The notes below the pieces were generated by a model. That model saw nothing but the letters and a program-made list of their open reading frames with translations. It did not search any database and was not told where the DNA came from. This document shows, one piece after another, positions 33,497 to 44,538 of a stretch of DNA of 64,000 nucleotides; position 1 is the first letter of the stretch; every line of letters starts with the position of its first letter. Source of the stretch: Paramecium tetraurelia (taxonomy: Eukaryota > Ciliophora > Oligohymenophorea > Peniculida > Parameciidae); assembly GCF_000165425.1 (NCBI RefSeq), contig NW_001799233.1:375256-439255 (forward strand), in the 5' to 3' direction. A program made the translations under genes and the position numbers.

Positions 33497-34245
33497 ATGA
33501 GCTTGAGAAGGTTTCGAAGTGGAGGTATGCATGCAAATTCAGAAGAAGATTACTTAAGTGTATGATTTTTAGGAATTTCTTTTAGAAAATTGCCAAGGTG
33601 GAAAAAAAATAAAAGCAATTAAGCAATTGCTAAGTAGACGAATACTTTGAGGATTTCATTGTAAATTCGTCATTTAGTTTTGATTGCATCCAGCAGCCTC
33701 AACTACCATAGATCACTTAAAAATCTCATTTCATTTTAATTATGATTGACGACCTATAATTAAGTCCAAGAAGACTTTAAAATATGATAGAATACAGTAA
33801 ATTTATGTTTAGAATATTTGTAGCAGACAACTGTGACACAATAACCCAAAGTACAAATGACGACTCCTCAACATGGAGTCCTTAAATTATGAACTATGAT
33901 TGCATAGTTCATACTTATACATAGGATTATGTGAATCACCTTTTTAACATATGGATAATAAATACTCCCATTATCAATTCAACATTTAAAGGTATATTAA
34001 TAATCAATATTAGATTGCTATTTCCAGTTATTTGAAGCATTTATTTGTGTCAATAACGTTAGGAGTCTTGAATTTAAGGAATTATTTGAAAAAATTAAAG
34101 AGTTAAATAGCAAAGTTCAACAATTCCATCTGAAGGAATACGATGATGTAAGCATTTTTGTTATTGTTAGGCTTCTCCAGAGAGAAAACAAATCAGTAAT
34201 ATTTAATAGATTTTAAAAACCTTGATCGACACAAGGACTTAATGA
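33497..34245 (+). CDS. Hypothetical protein, about 215 residues
   Basis: I do not recognise it. The start MSLRRFRSG is followed by an 18-nt intron, then a 26-nt and later a 22-nt and a 23-nt intron. The frame then reads through VEKKQKQLSNCQVDEYFEDFI, ILIMIDDLQLSPRRLQ, CDTITQSTNDDSSTWSPQIMNYD, CYFQLFEAFICVNNVRSLEFKELFEKIKEL and a polar end. No TM or signal. The last third is helical. Short regular introns and a continuous frame argue for a real gene. Confidence 0.6.
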
Positions 34246-34354
34246 TGAAAGCAAGTTAAAATGATCTTTGTTTATTGTTTATGTTTCTATTTTACAACTG
34301 TTTATATATAAAATATACTATCAAATAATAAATTAATTATTTTAATAAACTAAA

Positions 34355-34673
34355 ATGGCAGATCAATCATAGGCAGAATATTTGAACTTAAAAGTGAAAT
34401 CCTAAGATGGTGAAGAGGTTTTCTTTAAAATCAAAAAATAAACTCAATTTAAGAAGTTGATGGATGCCTATTGTTCTAGGCAAAATGTATTATGAAGTGA
34501 TTAATTTAGCTCCAAATCTAAAATGTTAGATTTTTATTTGATGGAGAAAGAATTTTGGAGACCTAAACACCAGCAGATGTATAATGTATTCCGTTATCTA
34601 TTAGATTGGAATGGAAACTGGAGATGAGATTGATGTTGTAATTGAATAAGTTGGTGGATATAAAATAATGTGA
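34355..34673 (+). CDS. SUMO: SUMO (ubiquitin-like modifier) precursor
   Basis: A protein modifier conjugated to lysines of target proteins. After removal of a 23-nt and a 26-nt intron the frame is exactly 90 codons. It reads LNLKVKSQDGEEVFFKIKK, then KKLMDAYCSRQN, VRFLFDGERILETQTPADI, METGDEIDVVIEQVGG and the tail YKIM. The beta-grasp core and the sequence QxGG match SUMO rather than ubiquitin or NEDD8. The diglycine is followed by four residues, so a SUMO protease must trim the precursor. The N-terminal arm is short (about 10 residues) and lacks a consensus SUMOylation site, so self-chains of the SUMO2/3 type are less likely. Confidence 0.93.
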
Positions 34674-34704
34674 AATTATCATTATATTTTATAATATATA
34701 ATTT

Positions 34705-37024
34705 ATGCTTACCATCTTTCTCTTCCTAGTTTTTTAGGTTAATTGTGGAGATATTTAATTGTATAACTAATACGGATCCATCCTTTAGGATAAAATTTTA
34801 GTACACTCAATATACATATAATAGATTATTACTAAAAATGGATAGATTTACAATTATGATCTAAAGTTCTAATAGATTCTTTGGGTATCATAATTAGGGA
34901 TCTCTCTTCAATCCGAGAATGTCAAAAACTCTACACACTACTTACAAACTTATAGAGATGGCACATACTTACTTTACGATGATTTCCTATATGTAATTCT
35001 ACAAACTAACTTAGGAAATAGAACAAGATGATATTAATCTATTGTTTAGCACTTGTAACATGTTTAAAAATTCCCTTGTTTTCAATAATAATCTGGCATT
35101 TTTTATGGATATAACAACAGGAAATTTAAAAAAACTAAATCAATTCGATGTGCAGTAGATTTTAAAGAAACCTAAACTTTACCAATAAGGAGTTCTAATC
35201 AATGTATAACAATAGTATATTTCTCATTTGGAATATGAATTCTCTCAGTTTTATAATTCTAGAGTCTATATTAATTTCTTATTGCAATAAATTCGAAGTA
35301 ACTAAACATTTAAATCACATTCGAATACTACTCAAATATGGAAAACTTAGAATGGAATTTACGTCAAATGGAACAACAAAACCTTTGATTTATATTTAGA
35401 TAATGAGGTGTTTCAAGTCTTTGCATATGATAATTTAGATGGATTATAATCTTTACCAATATACAGAGATCAAATAGAATCAAAAAGTTTAGCAATAATA
35501 TCAATTTCAAATAGCAACTTTTAATGCGAACAAGATGGATAATGTTTGCAAACTGATTTTAAACCTACAACGGCTCTAGGTATCTACAAAGAGACAGAAT
35601 TAAAATAGTGTTTAAATGAATTCTATTATGCAAAGGCCTCAAAATTACCTATGGTTTATCAATAAAATACTCCTTAAACCATAGAATAATGCTTTGAGAT
35701 TCACAATGATGATGGATCTTTCGCGATGATATTGCTGACTATAATTGTTATTGGGTCTGCTTTATTGACAAGATTTAAATTTAAAAAGCAAAAGCAGAAC
35801 TTTTAGATAAATGTTAAGGAATCAAATATAGAATTAAAATATATTTAATAGAATTAAATCTAATTCAATGAATTGGAAATCATAGGATAAGGTTCGAATG
35901 GAACCAATATTCACGAGGGTTTTTTTTAAAACAAAACAGTTGCTGTTAAAGATATAAATTTATTGAATATATCCTAAAGTATGCTCAGTGGTGAATTAGA
36001 GAAATCATTTGCTCAATAAATGTCTTTAACTTCTGAAAAATTTATAAAACTATATTTCTATGAAAAAAGAAATAATCACTTATATTTAGCTATGGAAAAA
36101 GGTTTAATTAATTTAAAAGATTTTGTAAAATATGATTCTTGTAATAAATTAAATGATTCACTCAAAATCAAAATAAAATAAAACCTTTTAGACCCTAATT
36201 TTTATAAGTCGTTTATACATAATTTATTAATTGGACTTTAAGAACTAGAAGAAAAACAAATTAAACATCATGGATTAGATCAAGAAAATATCATATTTAA
36301 TCAAGACCTGCAAGTGTACTTTGCTGATCTTGGAATGTCTTAGAGAGCTGATTATTATAGAAGTAAGACTAAATCAACTAACTCTCATTTCTTCCATAGT
36401 TATAATTTGAAGTAATAATTAGGAGCAATATTTTACTATTTACTATCAAGAGGAGATGATCTTAAAAATTTATCCTAAATAAATCTTAAGGCTATTTTGA
36501 ATAAATTTAAGAAATACAACATCAAAGAATTAGATATTAGAGACTTGACTCTGAAATTGCTTTTTGATGGGCCAATAATTGATTATGATAATCTACTTTC
36601 GCACCCTTACTTTTGGACAAAAGAAAGAAAACTAAAGTTTATTTGTGAATTTAGCGATTATATCGAAACCTTCCCATAAAAACCAGGTTAAATTACTTTA
36701 TAGGAGATCTGCATTTAAAACTAAGTTTTTAAAGATAATTGGGGCAATAAATGCGAAATACTTTTAAAAGAACAAATTCGAGGATATGATAAGACCTAAG
36801 CCTTATAGTTGATAAGAGTATAAAATTAATATTATAATTAATAGCTTATTCGTAATACTAAGAATCATTACCATTAGCTTACAAAGAATAGTAAATAGTT
36901 ATTAGGAAATTCTGATAGAGACTTATTTGATTATTGGAATAAAAACTTTCCAAATTTATTCTTTACTCTTTACTAATATTCATGTGAAAATAACTTCAAC
37001 TTATTAAGTATTAAATAAAATTGA
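34705..37024 (+). CDS. IRE1: ER stress sensor IRE1: kinase-like plus KEN RNase, with degenerate kinase site
   Basis: A type I ER membrane protein of about 756 residues. It has a signal peptide (MLTIFLFLVFQVNC), a luminal domain with repeated beta segments (DGTYLLYDD, NNNLAFFMDITTGNLKKL), one TM (FAMILLTIIVIGSALL) and a cytoplasmic kinase-like domain with IIGQGSNG and VAVKDI (beta-3 Lys kept). HRD reads HHG (36266-36274, residue 514 on) and the following Lys is Asp; DFG reads DLG with its Asp kept (36326-36334). The C-terminal KEN domain begins at HPYFWTKERKLKFICEFSD. Tyr687, Arg700, Asn701 and His705 line up with human RNase residues Tyr892, Arg905, Asn906 and His910 at identical spacing. Introns of 22 nt (near 35000) and 27 nt (36818-36844) were inferred. 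IRE1 splices or degrades mRNAs in the unfolded protein response. Confidence 0.92.
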
Positions 37025-37645
37025 AATGATAATGTAATTTTTCATCAATCTCAAATTTTATATGTATGATATGACTGAATTAATTTTTAGAAATATATAA
37101 TTACATTACCAACATAAAATTGGTTTCTACCAAATAAATCTTTATTATTGTTTAAATAGCTTGAAGAATGATAAAAAATAAAGAGAATTTTAAAAATAGA
37201 AAAGCATAAATTTCACTAAATAACAATCTCCAAATGCTTAGAAAACTATCAATTCATCTGTTATGAAATACAACAGAATTAGTTTCTCAGATGCAAAATA
37301 ATTAAGTTCTAATTAGTATTCATTTCTTTAAAAAAAGAGAAAATTAAAATACAATAAGTTTAAACTTTATTTAATATAACTAATAGTTTTTTTGTTTAAA
37401 TAGTGATTATTTATAATTTTATCAAAGTTGAATTATATAAAATTTATCTTTTTTGAATATTTATCAAAATAACGTAGATATAATGCTTTCATAATTTCCA
37501 TATTTCTACTGACAATAAAAAGGTCAAAATGTATACCAATACCATATATAAAATTATTATAAGGTTTGTTCCTATTGTTATACACCTTTTTTTATCTTTG
37601 ATTATTGTTTCTATGATGATTATCACAAGAAAAATTAACAATTAA
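37025..37645. other. Intergenic, nothing recognised
   Basis: About 620 bases of AT-rich sequence downstream of IRE1 with long A and T runs. No protein-like frame of note on either strand. Confidence 0.45.
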
Positions 37646-38041
37646 TCAAAAAATTAAAATAATAATTATTTATCGACTTACTTCCTAATATTGTATTTTT
37701 TAAATGGCCGCAAACAACATGAAATAATAAAAATAACAATTCTTTATGATGTGATTGAATATATACATTTAAGCTGCCCCATCAATAATTAAATATTAAG
37801 AGTAATAACGTATTGTTTTAATGATAATGATGCATTCGTCAGGTGAATTTTCTTAAGAGGAAGTCATTCCGGATAAAAAAAAACCACCTATTAAGGCACT
37901 CATCCCACATGTGATTAATAAGCAATAGCTCCAAGAATCAATATCCTCATCCCTCTATATATCTATGTTTTAATCCTAATTTCCATTTAATTATATCTAG
38001 GGAATAAAATGGTATTCTTCATCATTTTGATTATTCTCCAT
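37646..38041 (-). CDS. Small single-TM protein, unknown
   Basis: The frame from ATG 38039-38041 reads MENNQNDEEYHFIPQIQ, an acidic N-terminus, then one hydrophobic segment (WSYCLLITCGMSALIGGFFLSG) and a polar part containing ENSPDECIIIIKTIRYYSQ. The C-terminus is uncertain. The simple frame runs to a TGA at 37646-37648, with a low-complexity hydrophobic end that may really be intron or 3' flank. About 100-130 residues. No family recognised. Confidence 0.45.
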
Positions 38042-38531
38042 TAAAGGAAAAAAAGTTAATTTAATATTAAGAATTTATTTATTTTATAAATAATTTCAAG
38101 AATTATTATTTTTGAAAACAATAAATAAATGGCCTTATAATAAATCTTTTAAAGAGTAATTGTATAATAAAATAATAAGTTCAAATCAATGTGATAAGGA
38201 TTGAATGATGTTTTTCAATATACACATAATAACTAATACAATTCTATTAAAAAAGTTCAGCCAAAAAAATTAAAGAATTATTTGTGTTGATTAATCATGA
38301 TATCTCTGTCAATAATAAGGAGGTCTAATTGATTTATAGTATTAAATTTTTTAAATAATTAACCATTCTTTTTTAATGTGTTCTATATTATCATTCTATT
38401 TTCATTATATTATACTTATCAGATCTTTTAACAATATCTAATATTTAATTTATTTTTGAATGTTTATCAAGAACTTGTTTATTGATATATCAAATAATAT
38501 AAAGAAATTATGTAATTTTTTTATTATTTTA
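38042..38531. other. Intergenic, nothing recognised
   Basis: About 490 AT-rich bases between two divergent genes, with no convincing coding frame. It must hold both promoters. Confidence 0.45.
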
Positions 38532-39340
38532 ATGTTAGAAAGAGCCCTTACATATTGCTTATAAGAAGAAACACCTATTTCAATAGCTGATGTAATGCAA
38601 ATATAACAGAACCAACAAATAAACAATAAATAACAAAAGATTTAAGCTTAACCTACTAAAATAGAAATTCAATAATTTCCATAAAAATTTATAAAACAGT
38701 CCTCAATTAAGGAATTGATCAATTAAGCAAGTTAAGATTTCAAATAGGTACCTAAAATTGTCCAAGATTTTACTCCATACCAAAGTGGGTGGTAAAAAAA
38801 TATACTTAACAAATATTATAACATCAAAACAGGAAATAATAGCATTTTTTGCAACAGTATAAATTTATATACAATAGAAACAAGAAGGAGAGCATTTTCG
38901 ATATAAATGAATTCCAAAAAAGTTAATTTAAGAATACGGGATATGTCGATGATTACTACGAGAAATTTTTAATAGGAAAATAATTGTTAGTTCTGATTTT
39001 TTAAATATCATAATAATTATAGATTTAATGACTTTTATTCTATAATGATTTTGAGCACAAAACCGACTCTCTTATTTGAGATAAATTAAATTTATAATTT
39101 ATAATTAGATTTCTTTAAATTTATACCTCTATGAAGTATCAAGATATATAAGAGAACTCTTAAACTAAGTAGTAAAAAAGTTAAAAATTGCTATTTTGGG
39201 TGAGAGATAATACCAAAAATGATAAAAACAAAGACATACCTATATTTTCATAATAATTTTTAATAAATAATTTCTATTACAATAAATCAGAATAAGTGTC
39301 AGTATTAAAACATTCTATAAAAGAGAAATCGACAAGATGA
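38532..39340 (+). CDS. Hypothetical polar protein, intron structure unresolved
   Basis: Several protein-like stretches occur in order on the plus strand: MLERALTYCLQEETPISIAD, then IQQFPQKFIKQSSIKEL, SIFDINEFQKSQ with NTGYVDDYYEKFLIG, FYNDFEHKTDSLI, and finally a clean 69-codon frame LLFWVRDNTKNDKNKD...VSVLKHSIKEKS ending in TGA 39338-39340. They fall in different frames and need three or more introns that I could not place with confidence. It may be one gene of about 230 residues or two. No domain was recognised. Confidence 0.45.
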
Positions 39341-39459
39341 GGAATATTTATGGAGAATTTTTATGATATTATAAAATTAACACTTATGTGATAATGTAAA
39401 ATAACAGTAATTATTTCTACCAATAAATTGGTTTTAATATCTCTTTTATAATTGCTAAA

Positions 39460-40229
39460 TCAAATATTCCCTATGGCCTTATTGGATTCTCTTTCTATTT
39501 CTTCAATCGATTTTAATGTAAGTCTAATTTTTTCTTTATCTTTCTTCTTTAAAAACTCTGCCAAAGCTTTTTCTCCTTCAACTTTTTCAAATTCAGGCCA
39601 TTCTTTTTCATCCTAAAAGAATTTTTCATTTAGAATAGGATGCATAAGATCATTAGTATCTTCAAACTAAGAATTTAATTGCATTTACGTTATCTTTTAA
39701 ATTGTCATATTCCCTTAATTTTCTTAATTATTCAGGATTCATTTCATAAGATGTTCTTGTATTCAAAAATGTCAAATCTTTATGTCTAATTTCAGGTGGA
39801 TGCCATACGATAGCAGGTCTTCTGCTAAACCTTTGGGCTCTCCTTGAGTATTTGTGAGGCCTAGCCTTTAAAACGTGAGGAATCTAAATGTTTAGGAAAA
39901 TATAAAACTTCATAAGATGGATCATTAATTTTAGTGAGCATCAATTATCTTAAATATTCACCATAAATAGAATCTAAATCTTAAGGTTTAGTCAATAAAA
40001 TATAATTATCGAAACTACCAGCTTTTCGAATGCATTTCATTGTCTTAGCTGTTACTTTCACATGAATTCTTCTGCCTAATATTAGAGATTCATATGTTTA
40101 TTTTTGAACATTAGGCATCCAAGATCGTCGAGTTCTATTTATGAATAGATATGCTCACTTTTTTTCTGAAAAACAAGTTTGATTTCCTGATTTTGGTTAT
40201 TTGCCATGCCAAAGACAAAATTGACTCAT
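39460..40229 (-). CDS. Mitochondrial ribosomal protein bL28m
   Basis: A component of the mitochondrial large ribosomal subunit. The N-terminal bL28 core is clear: HGKQPKSGNQTCFSEKK joined across a 23-24 nt intron to TRRSWMPNVQKQTYES, then GRRIHVKVTAKTMKCIRKAG, matching GK.P..GN..S...KTKR...PN.Q...... and VS.KALR.I.K.G in bacteria. Two further introns lead to a lineage-specific extension with ARPHKYSRRAQRFSRRPAIV and an acidic helical C-terminus. About 230 residues. The start at 40227-40229 has no presequence; an upstream exon is possible because the preceding bases keep an open frame with basic residues. Confidence 0.85.
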
Positions 40230-40902
40230 AATAGTATGTTTTGGGATTTGCTTTTGGCAGATTCTTTTAATTAAGGCTGTGTCTAATAATTATCTAGGAC
40301 TTAATTAGGATATGCTTTTGGTAGTTGGATGAGCCGAAAGCCAATAATTGAATGTAGGGCGGTGACATAATTATTTCATACCTTTGAGTAGGACATTCAT
40401 TATTTCTAAATAAATTAAATATCAAATTTAAGTTAATTTAGTAAAACAATCAATTAATTGTTCCATGTATATATTAATATCGTAATAACTTCAAGAAAAT
40501 CTAGAATTTGTATGAGGAATAATTATATATGTTTGTAAAATATTCAAATAATTCATTAATTTATAATTTGAAGAGAATCGATGAATAAGTACATGATTGA
40601 TCAAACTTAGTTTGTAGAAAGTAGATAAACTTTGAATGGAGTTTTAGTATTTTTTCTGATATTGTGCTACTTTTTGAGAGAAGGTCAAGTAATTTGTGAA
40701 GTAGAATTCTGAACTGAGTATTTTATAATTAACAACTTCATAAATTTTGATTATATTTGAAGTAAAGTTATTCGAATTGATCATTGAAAAAATGATTTGT
40801 CTGCTTCCATTTTTGAGTCATATTTTATAAACACACCTTCAAATAAATTGTTCTACTTATTATTAATATTTATTGATTAATGAAATATCAATAATATTAA
40901 TT
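40230..40902. other. Intergenic, possible 5' exon of bL28m
   Basis: About 670 bases between divergent genes. The first 100 bases next to bL28m keep its frame open and encode basic residues (LIKRICQKQIPKH), which could be a mitochondrial presequence if an upstream ATG and intron exist. The remainder is AT-rich with nothing recognisable. Confidence 0.4.
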
Positions 40903-41223
40903 ATGGACTTATATTAACATTCTTACACCCTCCCACCAAAACGATTGTGCAAAGAGCCAAAGTTGGCTATCTCTATTTTGAAAAGGAAATTCATAGAACC
41001 AATTTAAGACTTTGCTGGCGCTAGAAGAACTAGAACAAGTTTTTCACCTCAAAGGAGAATGAAATCGATTTAAATTAGATAAAAATCTGCAATACAAACA
41101 TTTAATTTTGAAGTTGGATAGATAATTGTCCCAAAAAGAAATTCTAGAGTAACACGCTTCTAAGGTCCTAATTTTCCATTTAATCTCAATTACTTGATAA
41201 AGTAAATGAATGCTTTAAAATGA
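40903..41223 (+). CDS. Small basic protein, unknown
   Basis: An intronless 106-residue frame from ATG 40903 to TGA 41221-41223. It is rich in Arg, Lys, Pro and Phe (TLPPKRLCKEPKLAISILK, AGARRTRTSFSPQRRMK, VPKRNSRVTRF). No TM or signal. Such short basic Pro/Arg proteins are common among ciliary microtubule-binding proteins, but I see no defining motif. It is the first of three closely spaced plus-strand small genes. Confidence 0.6.
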
Positions 41224-41243
41224 TTTATTTATTAATTTATAAT

Positions 41244-41594
41244 ATGTAAAATAACTTTGGAGTATAGAGGATTATTAGAACCGAAGGAGATTAGGAGGAC
41301 AATCTAATTAAGAAAAACAGTTTGGCAAGGGGCCTTTTACCTAAAAAATAATCATTAACGAATATGCAAAAAGTTAGTTTTAGTACTCATTCTAAAGTGA
41401 AATCCAAAGAATCCATTATTATATCAATAAATAAAATGAGCTAAGAAAAACTGCTAGATTTACTATGTTTATCCACTCAGGATTTAAAAAAGAGATTTTT
41501 GAAACCGTCAACAAAACATGAAAAAATAAAAATAGTCAATACCAAACATTTACCAAGGGATTTTCTTAACCTGTAAAGTGAAATAAAGTATTGA
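41244..41594 (+). CDS. Small basic protein, unknown
   Basis: An intronless 116-residue frame starting MQNNFGVQRIIRTEGDQ, 21 bases after the previous stop. Lys/Ser-rich (VSFSTHSKVKSKESIIISI) with a helical middle (SQEKLLDLLCLSTQDLKKRFL). No recognised domain. TGA at 41592-41594. Confidence 0.6.
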
Positions 41595-41646
41595 TTTTTA
41601 TTGATTTTATATATTATATTAATTCAAATTTTAACTCCAATTTAGT

Positions 41647-42189
41647 ATGTCTGTGCAAAAAAGTAATAAAGAAAATTCTAAAAACAAGAAAGTTACAATA
41701 TCAATAGAAGAAGGGATTGAAAATAGTTTTATGATTTTGAGTCCTATTAAAGAACTCTCACCTATAAAGGAGAAAATTAAAGAAGAACAAAAATGTATAG
41801 AAGTCATTGAATTCGGATGGCAAAGACACAAAATAGGGAGTGAAATACGATATTTGGACATATTTTATAATGCAAATCCAAATATATAAAAATCTGATAT
41901 CTAGCGCCTAGATTTGAATAGTTGCCTTGATGAATAAGGATAACCTGTATATCGTAAGACAACTTAGGCATTAATGTAAAATATGGCATTAAAAATCTAA
42001 TCTCGTATATCAATGGCAGGAGAGTAAATTTATTCTTCGATTCCATTACAATAGGCCTGTTTGAGTGATTATCATTGTTTCAAAGGTGATTACGGTAAGG
42101 ATTGGAAGGGGCATTAGATTATCAAGAGCAAAACCTTGAGTGGAGTAAAAAAAGGTTAGACATCAAGCAAAAAAATAATATAATAATGA
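41647..42189 (+). CDS. Hypothetical protein, 180 residues
   Basis: An intronless frame MSVQKSNKENSKNKK... to TGA 42187-42189. The N-terminal part is Lys/Ser-rich and acidic and contains two copies of a short SPIKE(L/K) unit (LSPIKELSPIKEK). The C-terminal half has DIQRLDLNSCLDEQGQPVYR and CLSDYHCFKGDYGKDWKGH. The Ser-Pro-Ile-Lys units could be proline-directed phosphorylation sites. Function unknown. Confidence 0.65.
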
Positions 42190-42201
42190 TTATAATTAAA
42201 A

Positions 42202-43021
42202 TGGGTTTATTATTGTTTTAATTTATACTCATAATTTTTGAAGTGCAGATTTCTGCTTTGAATTGGTAGAATTGATTGGTGGCTATCCATAACATATTGA
42301 TTTAAGCTAAGAAAGATATATGATTTCAAAGTGAGATACGATTCTCTGTAAAAACTAATAAATAAAAAATGGACAGTCTAAAGGAGGGACAGGATTATTT
42401 TGGAATGAATTCAATTTCCTATGGTTCCATTTAGAATGGAGCTTAATTAATTTTATGAGAGAAATCTCAAGAAAATATAATATAAACATATGTCAAAGCA
42501 AATTAAAAGAAGGAAGTAAAAGCAAACTCAAATACCAAAAACCATTTATTTAACAATAATAATAGAAGGAGATAAAAATTATGCTATTCATTAAAATTTA
42601 ATATTAGTAACAAAAAAAACATGAATCTAGAACTATTCATAGAAGAAAACAATATGAATTCTTTAAAGAAATCAATAATTTAAAAGTAGATTCTATTGAA
42701 TTTGATTAATCAAAAGATAATTGTGATTCTAAAGATATTGAAAATTAGAATATTCCATAAACTGATATATTAGAGGTTTAATAGAATGGAATGAGCTTTT
42801 AAGCATTTTCAGAATGTGATTTCTTAGGCATTTCTTATCAAATTTGGGGACCAAATCAGAGTATCCCAAAAGAGTTGTGGAATTTAATCTAATCTATAAT
42901 AATACCTAAATAGATGAGAATTGCATTCTATAAAAAATAACAATCGAAATCCTCATTAAAGGAGATTAAGAATGCTTGCAAAGGCCATTTGATAATGATT
43001 GATCTTAGAAACAGCTGTTGA
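42202..43021 (+). CDS. Hypothetical protein, start uncertain
   Basis: One plus frame reads like protein from about 42255 to TGA 43019-43021, broken only by a single TGA near 42334. Before the break: FCFELVELIGGYPQHIDLSQ. After it: FWNEFNFLWFHLEWSLINFM, KSKLKYQKPF, EFFKEINNLKVDSIEFD, SECDFLGISYQIWGPNQSIPKELW and KEIKNACKGHLIMIDLRNSC. This could be one gene with a nonsense codon, one gene with an intron I could not place, or two genes; Met at about 42450 is a safe start for the second part. No family recognised. Confidence 0.45.
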
Positions 43022-43089
43022 GTCATTAATGATAATGCATAATTAGATAAAACTTTTTTATTAAATCATTTAATAAATTATATATCATA

Positions 43090-43493
43090 ATGGCTGAAGG
43101 AAGAGAGAACTGGGCTGTAGACGAATTACTAAAAGCTGAGGAGGAAGCTAATAATATTATAAAGATAGCTTAAAAGGAAAGAGAGAAAAAAATCAAAGAA
43201 GCTAAAGTGGCAGCTGATTAGGAAATTGCTGTATTCCGAAGAGAGGAAGAAACCAAATATAATCAAGAAATACTTAGAGTAATATTAAATAATAACTTAA
43301 GCGTTTTGGATCAACCAAGGAGGAAGAAGAATTAGAAAGAAAAACAAAGGCAGAAATTGATAAGATATATTAAGATTATGAAGCTAATAAATTGGCAGTT
43401 GTGGATATGTTAATTAAAAGGGTAATTGAAGTGAAATTGGAAGTTCCAAGAGTCGTAAAGGGATAATTTGAATAACCATAACAAAATTAATGA
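43090..43493 (+). CDS. VMA10: V-type ATPase subunit G
   Basis: A peripheral stalk subunit of the proton pump that acidifies vacuoles and endosomes. The N-terminus gives AVDELLKAEEEANNIIKIAQ with EREKKIKEAKVAADQEI, matching the family pattern of L...E..A..I...A+..+...K.AK.EA..EI. After a 23-nt intron comes RFGSTKEEEELERKTKAEID, then a basic C-terminal region ending KLEVPRVVKG. About 125 residues, close to the usual 110-118. The start at 43090 and the stop at 43491-43493 are clear. Confidence 0.88.
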
Positions 43494-43525
43494 GATAAGA
43501 TGATGAATTCATATAATTATAAATA

Positions 43526-44519
43526 ATGAGTGGTGTAAAGATTTCTCATAATTTCTTTCTAACAAAGACAATTAATCAATCTAAGAGAGTGTTAAAAAGA
43601 GCATAGATCCCAATCTATTTATCAATGAACAAACCCTTAAATAAATAGAGGCAGAAACCAACAAACATTTTTGGATCAATTACCTGACTCATTCCATAGT
43701 TACAACATTGGTTGCTCTTTTAACTACCTATAACTATCAGTTATACCCCATTAAAATAAATATGGTGATAAATAAAAGATGAATCAGGCTCTAAAAACTT
43801 TGACATAATTGGTCAAAGCAAAAAGACACATTTAGCCTCATGAAAAAAGGAAATTTGAGTTACTGATTAAGAGTGGTGCTGTTTGAAGCAACAATCTAAT
43901 TAGAGCTAGGCATTTTACAAAGGCAATTTGATTGGCATTATACATTTATTGGCTAATTGTCATTTGAAGATTAATTTGTTATCTGACTTTGATTTTAGAT
44001 TAGTGGCAACTGTTTCTATTATTGCCAGTAATCCATGTATGTTATTTTCAATCAAGATTTATATTGTAAAATAGATTACCAAATTTTATTTGTATAAGAA
44101 TTTATTTAGTGCTTTTAAAAAGTATGTTAGACATAAGAAAGAATACTTTCAAGGGTCTACTACTTATTTTTATAAAAATAGTGTTGTCTTTTTGTTTCAA
44201 GTGGCGATATAATTCTCTTAAAATTAGAGTAATTCTAGATGCTATATTTGTACCTTCCCTACAATCTAATATATCATCCTTTTCTACCATTGTAAGAAGA
44301 TTGCATATTTTAAGTATGTTAGAGTATTATTTTGAAATTAGTCGACATTGCCCGGGTATGATACCTACAAGGTACTTAGGACCTTGGCATGGATTGAGAT
44401 TGATAGCCCAAGAAGAAGGAGTCAAGGGTCTGGATAGAGGATTCGGCTTGTATTTTATAGGGAGTGGTCTATTGCAGTACATCATGTTCGGAACTAAAAT
44501 AGATTAGGGAGATTTTTGA
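43526..44519 (+). CDS. Divergent mitochondrial carrier (SLC25) protein
   Basis: A candidate inner-membrane solute carrier built from three repeats. Repeat 1 gives THSIVTTLVALLTTY followed by YPIKI (P-x-[DE]-x-[KR] degenerate). Repeat 2 gives FYKGNLIGIIHLL, LVATVSIIASNP and a kinked basic region YVRHKKEYFQGSTTYFYKN. Repeat 3 gives MIPTRYLGPWHGLRLIAQEEGVKGLDRGFGLYFIGSG, close to the carrier pattern Y....i...EG...l.rG. The Px[DE]x[KR] signatures are poorly kept, so the substrate cannot be guessed. Several short introns are needed and their borders are uncertain. It starts MSGVKISHNFFLTK and ends at TGA 44517-44519. Confidence 0.55.
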
Positions 44520-44538
44520 AATAATTTGTTTATAATTT

